This document shows, piece after piece, positions 59,848 to 64,000 of a stretch of DNA of 64,000 bases. A model generated the notes under the pieces. It ran no database searches and had not been told where the DNA came from. It saw only the letters and a list, made by a program, of their open reading frames with translations. A program made the translations under genes and the position numbers. The stretch spans positions 744,001 to 808,000 of the forward strand of contig NZ_JAGDZB010000001.1 of the NCBI RefSeq assembly GCF_049116215.1, written 5' to 3'. Each line of letters begins with the position of its first letter. Within the stretch, counting starts at the first letter, position 1. Source of the DNA: Shimia sp049116215 (GTDB lineage: Bacteria; Pseudomonadota; Alphaproteobacteria; Rhodobacterales; Rhodobacteraceae).

Positions 59848-60807
59848 ATGAAGCGACTGATTGCTGTTGTGGTCACCTACAACCGCCTGGAAAAACTGCA
59901 AGAGACCGTCGCACGCCTGTTGGACGCGCCGGTTGATGCGCTGGAAAAGGTGCTCGTGGTCAACAATGCCTCCACCGATGGCACTGGAGACTGGCTTGCG
60001 GCGCAGGGTAATCCGCGGCTGATTGTGGAGCATATGTCCGACAATTTGGGAGGCGCCGGCGGGTTTGAGCATGGCATGCGACTGGTCACTGAAACCTATG
60101 ATCCCGACTGGATTGTGGTGATGGATGACGATGGGCGCCCGGCTGCAGGCACCTTCGAGAGGTTTCAGGCCATAGACGTCAGTCAATGGGATGCGCTGGC
60201 GGCGGCGGTCTACTACCCGGATGGGGCGATTTGTGACATGAACCGCCCATCCCGGAACCCGTTTTGGCACGGCAAAGTGTTCCTGCGCACCTTGCTTGGG
60301 CGCGGCGGGCGTGACGGGTTTCACATCACACCAGAGGATTACCAAGGCGCGCCCAAACAGATTGATGTGTCGTCCTTTGTGGGGTTGTTTGTGTCACGTG
60401 ACGCGGTTGCCAAAATCGGTTTCCCGGACGGGCGCCTGTTTGTTTACGGCGAGGACGGACTTTACACATTGACGCTCAGCAAATCAGGCGGGCAGATTGG
60501 GTTTATTCCCGATCTGCGATTTGAGCATGACTGCTCCACATTCGGGGATGACGACCGCCGGTTTCGACCGCTTTGGAAGATCTACTACTACCACCGAAAT
60601 TTGCTGATGCTGTATCGCGAGGCATCCGGCTGGTTTTTTGTGCCCCTGTTGTTTGTGGTCTTACCCAAGTGGGTGTTAAAAACCCGACATCACACGGGTG
60701 AGCAACGCGTGTTCTTGCGCCTGTTGCGGCACGCTGTGGTCGACGGCTTGCTGCGGCGGACGTCGGTGACACATGACAAAGTGCTGGGCTGGGCGGAAAG
60801 AAACTGA
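59848..60807 (+). CDS. Family 2 glycosyltransferase
   Basis: A 319-residue GT2-type enzyme. RLIAVVVTYNRLEKLQETV at 3-21, VLVVNNASTDGTGDWL, LGGAGGFEHGMRLV and the metal-binding DDDG in WIVVMDDDGRPAAG are the core motifs. LFVYGEDGLYTL has the ED needed for catalysis. The GGAGGF element is frequent in rhamnosyl- and galactofuranosyl-transferases, which suits the adjacent dTDP-rhamnose operon, but the donor is inferred. It ends 14 bases before the convergent permease gene. Confidence 0.88.
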   Translation: MKRLIAVVVTYNRLEKLQETVARLLDAPVDALEKVLVVNNASTDGTGDWLAAQGNPRLIVEHMSDNLGGAGGFEHGMRLVTETYDPDWIVVMDDDGRPAAGTFERFQAIDVSQWDALAAAVYYPDGAICDMNRPSRNPFWHGKVFLRTLLGRGGRDGFHITPEDYQGAPKQIDVSSFVGLFVSRDAVAKIGFPDGRLFVYGEDGLYTLTLSKSGGQIGFIPDLRFEHDCSTFGDDDRRFRPLWKIYYYHRNLLMLYREASGWFFVPLLFVVLPKWVLKTRHHTGEQRVFLRLLRHAVVDGLLRRTSVTHDKVLGWAERN

Positions 60808-60821
60808 CCTCAGTCGGACGC

Positions 60822-61646
60822 TTATCCGTTCAAGATATCCCGGTGATAACGAACCAGAAGCACCACGCCCAAAAACAGCGTTATCAACCCAAATAACGCC
60901 ACATAGGTGGCATCCACATTTTCAGCCCGATAGGTTGGATAAAACCCGGAACGCATGGACGCAATCGGATGTGCAATTGGGTTAAGCCAAAGTATTTTTT
61001 GAACTTTTTCTGGAAACCCATCAATCAGAAAGAAGATACCTGACATGATAAACAACGGACGTGTAAGGATGCTCCAAACCTGCGCCCAGACGGGAAACAT
61101 TCCCAAAAACACGCAGTTTAACACACCGACTCCCAAGCCGAGAAGACACGTCATCCATACGGCCGCAAAGATGGCAGAAAAGTCAAAAACGACGCGCGTG
61201 TCTGAGACGGTAAGAACCCCGCCCAACAGAACAATCATCACAATCAAACCTGTCAATGTGTTCAGAACGAAACGGGCTAGAACGGCATCGACCCAAGTTA
61301 CTGCCGGGTACATCAAAAGCGATCGCGAGAACCGGAAAGACTGCATGATGTTGTTGGACAACGACATATACAGGGTAAACGGCAACATACCTGTTGCGTA
61401 AAAAAGCAGAAAGCTGGTTCCCAGAGGGGGTGTCCGCATCACCAACGAAAAGCCGATTGTCAGAATGAGAATGCCACCAAGAGGTTCCAGAAAAGCCCAC
61501 AAATATCCACCGGGAGAGCGGCCGTACCGGGAACCCATTTCACGCAGGATCAAGGCCATGACAGCGCGAAACGTGGCAAATCTAGGGGCCCTTGTCAGTA
61601 CTGGCCGCTGCGCAGGGCGGATTTGAGAGCCGTCAGAGGAGGACAT
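60822..61646 (-). CDS. Polysaccharide export ABC-2 permease (KpsM/Wzm-like)
   Basis: A 274-residue permease with about six membrane segments (near 55-80, 95-120, 135-165, 170-195, 200-222 and 245-265). MALILREMGSRYGRSPGGYLWAFLEP is the usual amphipathic N-terminus of capsule and O-antigen exporters. The ATG at 61646 has GGAAA about 10 bases upstream; an upstream frame adds 21 residues. It is divergent from the KpsE-like gene, which is followed by the ATPase. Permease and ATPase genes are on opposite strands, which is unusual. Confidence 0.85.
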   Translation of the reverse strand: MSSSDGSQIRPAQRPVLTRAPRFATFRAVMALILREMGSRYGRSPGGYLWAFLEPLGGILILTIGFSLVMRTPPLGTSFLLFYATGMLPFTLYMSLSNNIMQSFRFSRSLLMYPAVTWVDAVLARFVLNTLTGLIVMIVLLGGVLTVSDTRVVFDFSAIFAAVWMTCLLGLGVGVLNCVFLGMFPVWAQVWSILTRPLFIMSGIFFLIDGFPEKVQKILWLNPIAHPIASMRSGFYPTYRAENVDATYVALFGLITLFLGVVLLVRYHRDILNG

Positions 61647-61731
61647 AAACAAGATTTCCAATGCTAGCGTTTCGAGAAGGAAGTATGCTAAATATGAGCC
61701 AGATTTCAATTATGCTTTGTAAAGGCACATA

Positions 61732-63336
61732 ATGGCAGATGCATCCCAGGGGCAAGGTGCACCTAAAGCTGCGAAAAACTCTGTTTCTAAAGGTGGCAAT
61801 AACACACCGAAGCAGCAAAAACCTAAAGCGGCACCGAAGCCCGCTAAGGCAGGCGCAGAAGCAGGCACACCCGAAACTCCAAGTTCTGTAGGAAATAGGA
61901 CCCCTGAAAAGGGGTCAGGTGCTGCGGCTTCAAAACCAGCGCCTGCACAAAGGCCAAAAGGCCCTGCCGCTGCACGCAACGCGGCGAACAAACCTGCAGA
62001 CACCGCGCCAAACGCAAATGTGAATGCCGATGGCCCCAAGCCCTCTCAAGGCAAATCAGACGGGCAAAAGCCGCCGACTCCGCCCGCTCAGAACCCGGAG
62101 CCGCAAAGCCAAAACACCCAGAAAGCGCAGCTCCCCGTTCCAGCTCCGGCTCCGGCTCCGGCTCCGAAAAAACCGGATCCTGCTCCCAAGGCCCAATCAA
62201 AACCTCCGGCAAGTGCCGCGCGCATGAGCCGACGCCATTGGGTGATTGTGGCCTCATTTGTTTTGATGGTGATTTTGCCTATCGCCGGCGTGGTTGGGTA
62301 CCTGTGGGGCGTGGCCAAGGATCAATATGGCTCAGTCACCGGTTTCACCGTGCGACAGGAAGAAAGCGCTGGCGCGCAGGAGATATTGGGCGGCCTGGCG
62401 CAACTCGCAGGCAGCAACTCCAGCAGCGACGGCGAAATTCTCTACCAGTTTATTCTGAGCCAGCACATGGTGCGATTGGTTGAAGACAGTGTCGGCCTGC
62501 AGGCGCACTACACGCAATATTGGGAGGAAGACCCTGTATTCTCACTTTGGCCGGACGCGACGATTGAGGATCTGGAAGGCTTTTGGGAGCGGGTTGTGCG
62601 CGTTTCACTGGATAGCTCTTCTGGATTGATCGATGTCCAGGTGCGCGCGTTTGATGCGGAGACCGCCCACGCCATCACCTCCAGCATCGTCCACCACAGC
62701 CAAGCCATGATCAATGCGCTGAACGAAACAGCACGCGAAGATGCGATGCGGTATGCCCGCGAGGATCTGGAGAACTCGGTTGCCAGATTGAAAGACGCAC
62801 GCGAAGCACTCACGGCCTTTCGGACGCGCACACGCATTGTCGATCCGGCGTCCGATCTTCAGGGGCGCATGGGCGTAATGAGCAATCTGCAACAGCAACT
62901 TGCGGAGGCGCTTATCGAGTATGACCTCCTCAAGGACTCTGCCTCCTCGACCGATCCACGCCTCACACAGACCACCCGCCGGATTACCGCTATACAAGAT
63001 CGCATCAAACTCGAACGCGAAGCTTTTGCCACGGAATCGATTGAGACCGGGGTCGGCCAGGAAGACTACCCAGATTTGATCGCCGAGTTTGAAGGGCTGG
63101 TTGTTGATCGGGAATTTTCGGAAGAAACCTATCGGGCCACTTTGGCCGCAGTGGACGTGGCGCGGGCCAAGGCGCAGCGCCAAAGCCGATATTTGGCCAC
63201 GTTTGTCCCGCCAACCCTGGCTGAGTCCAGCGAGTATCCAAAACGGTTCACTTTGGCAGCGCTCATCGCGGCATGTCTTCTGCTGGCCTGGGCGATCCTG
63301 ACGTTGGTCTACTATTCCATCCGAGACCGTAGTTAA
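61732..63336 (+). CDS. Capsule polysaccharide export inner-membrane protein (KpsE/Wzz-like)
   Basis: A 534-residue polysaccharide co-polymerase/adaptor. Residues 1-160 are low-complexity, rich in Ala, Pro, Lys, Gln and Asn, and include a PAPAPAP run from tandem 6-base repeats. A membrane helix follows at about 168-192 (WVIVASFVLMVILPIAGVVG). Residues 200-500 form the periplasmic coiled-coil region (ENSVARLKDAREALTAFR). A second helix lies at about 505-529, with basic end YYSIRDRS. In this topology the protein links the ABC transporter to an outer-membrane channel. Translation starts at ATG 61732 with AAAGG upstream. Confidence 0.87.
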   Translation: MADASQGQGAPKAAKNSVSKGGNNTPKQQKPKAAPKPAKAGAEAGTPETPSSVGNRTPEKGSGAAASKPAPAQRPKGPAAARNAANKPADTAPNANVNADGPKPSQGKSDGQKPPTPPAQNPEPQSQNTQKAQLPVPAPAPAPAPKKPDPAPKAQSKPPASAARMSRRHWVIVASFVLMVILPIAGVVGYLWGVAKDQYGSVTGFTVRQEESAGAQEILGGLAQLAGSNSSSDGEILYQFILSQHMVRLVEDSVGLQAHYTQYWEEDPVFSLWPDATIEDLEGFWERVVRVSLDSSSGLIDVQVRAFDAETAHAITSSIVHHSQAMINALNETAREDAMRYAREDLENSVARLKDAREALTAFRTRTRIVDPASDLQGRMGVMSNLQQQLAEALIEYDLLKDSASSTDPRLTQTTRRITAIQDRIKLEREAFATESIETGVGQEDYPDLIAEFEGLVVDREFSEETYRATLAAVDVARAKAQRQSRYLATFVPPTLAESSEYPKRFTLAALIAACLLLAWAILTLVYYSIRDRS

Positions 63337-63350
63337 GGCGGGCGGGATCA

Positions 63351-64000
63351 ATGATCCGAATTGAGAATCTCGTCAAAAGCTTTCGCGTACGCGGTCACAA
63401 AAAAATAGTGATCAACAATCTCAACGTGGAGCTTCCCAGCGGGCGATCGCTTGCCTTGCTGGGCAGGAACGGTGCCGGCAAGTCGACTTTATTGCAGATC
63501 ATTGCGGGCACGCTGCGGCCAGATTCCGGGCGCATTGTCAGTGATGGATCAATTTCCTGGCCTGTCGGCTTTGCCGGATCCTTTCACGCAAACATGACCG
63601 GCGTGCAGAACATCCGATTTATTGCACGTGTTTATGGCGTGGACAGTGACGAACTCTGTGAGTTTGTGCGGGACTTTGCCGAGCTCGGAAATCACTTTTT
63701 CATGCCCGTGCGGAGCTATTCTTCGGGGATGAAATCTCGTCTGGCTTTTGGGGCATCTATGGGCATTCACTTTGACACCTATCTTGTGGACGAAGTCACA
63801 TCTGTAGGAGACGCGGTTTTCCGAAGCAAAAGCCGTGATCTTTTCCAAGACCGCATGAAAGCATCAAGCGCGATATTGGTCAGTCACGATATGGGACAAG
63901 TCAAAGGATTTTGCGATTCTGGTGTTGTTCTTACCGACGGGCAGCTTCAATACTTTGATGATGTACATGACGCCGTGGAGGCCCATTTGGAACTCATTCA
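63351..64000 (+). CDS. Polysaccharide export ABC transporter ATPase (KpsT/Wzt-like), partial
   Basis: The ATPase partner of the KpsM-like permease; the frame is open to the right edge after about 216 codons. MIRIENLVKSFRV is followed by Walker A GRNGAGKSTLL at 39-49, signature YSSGMKSRLAF at 123-133 and Walker B YLVDEVTSVGD. SILVSHDMGQVKGF-like residues include the switch His. The YSSGM form with a short ATPase is typical of the KpsT/Wzt group. It starts 14 bases after the KpsE-like stop. Only the C-terminal few residues appear to be missing. Confidence 0.88.
   Translation, partial: MIRIENLVKSFRVRGHKKIVINNLNVELPSGRSLALLGRNGAGKSTLLQIIAGTLRPDSGRIVSDGSISWPVGFAGSFHANMTGVQNIRFIARVYGVDSDELCEFVRDFAELGNHFFMPVRSYSSGMKSRLAFGASMGIHFDTYLVDEVTSVGDAVFRSKSRDLFQDRMKASSAILVSHDMGQVKGFCDSGVVLTDGQLQYFDDVHDAVEAHLELI

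Noticed and set aside
1..64000. rRNA, tRNA, CRISPR arrays, transposases or phage genes
   Set aside because: None seen: no tRNA-like T-loop/acceptor pattern in the gaps, no regularly spaced 25-40 bp repeats, and no transposase, integrase or phage-structural motif in any real gene.

Overview
The window looks like a chromosomal segment of a marine Rhodobacteraceae (Roseobacter-group) alphaproteobacterium. The evidence is the gene content and order (secA next to a parvulin, argJ and mutT; rimP-nusA-ylxR-infB; a PBP-OmpA fusion; Tat-exported L,D-transpeptidase), the RpoH-type dnaK promoter, and a stem-loop element near 52.56 kb of a kind I remember as frequent in this family. The genus cannot be fixed from the sequence alone. 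I see no rRNA, tRNA, CRISPR array, transposase, integrase or phage gene. Coding density is high, and only one gap (35803-36129) exceeds 300 bases.

Layout. 1-3 kb: Kdo activation (kdsB, cut by the left edge), cysQ and a capsule-type ABC-2 permease with a secreted SH3 protein. 3-8 kb: alkB, then dnaK-dnaJ behind a heat-shock promoter, and an orphan amino-acid binding protein. 8-11.5 kb: radC and two secreted proteins, one a phosphate-binding-like/OmpA fusion. 11.6-17.3 kb: secA divergent from a parvulin-argJ-mutT operon, then a small ORF. 17.3-22.8 kb: the rimP-nusA-ylxR-infB translation and transcription operon. 22.8-30.7 kb: peptide-binding protein, proline iminopeptidase, ubiG, the comF-grxC-nitrilase-marR operon, a methyltransferase and hemH. 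30.5-36 kb: envelope genes (two L,D-transpeptidases around a CAP lipoprotein), a 23S rRNA methyltransferase-like gene and an ABC exporter. 36-44.8 kb: cca, two Nudix genes, hslO, a REC-PP2C regulator divergent from an Hpt protein, ilvA and argG. 45-50 kb: mscS with a TolC-like lipoprotein, an SCP2 protein, and an aminotransferase/sulfotransferase pair. 50-64 kb: surface polysaccharide genes (epimerase, priming sugar transferase, rmlCBDA, a GT2 glycosyltransferase, a KpsM-like permease, a KpsE-like chain-length/export protein and a KpsT ATPase cut by the right edge), interrupted by msrA, a PfkB kinase and mutS.

How the genes fit together. The right end can make dTDP-L-rhamnose (RmlA, B, C and D), prime a lipid carrier with a sugar phosphate, transfer sugars and export the chain through an ABC-dependent KpsMTE-type system. 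The left end supplies CMP-Kdo and a second capsule-type permease. CysQ would clear PAP if surface products are sulfated. The rest is housekeeping: protein folding and secretion, arginine, isoleucine, haem and ubiquinone synthesis, and DNA and nucleotide-pool repair.

The most unusual signal I found is non-coding. A 50-bp sequence built on an 11-bp direct repeat (ATACCGACGTG) occurs almost unchanged upstream of radC (8039-8088) and, inverted, upstream of the ABC exporter (35987-36036). A diverged relative lies between the aminotransferase and sulfotransferase genes (49151-49188). It looks like an operator for an unidentified regulator, or a very small dispersed element.
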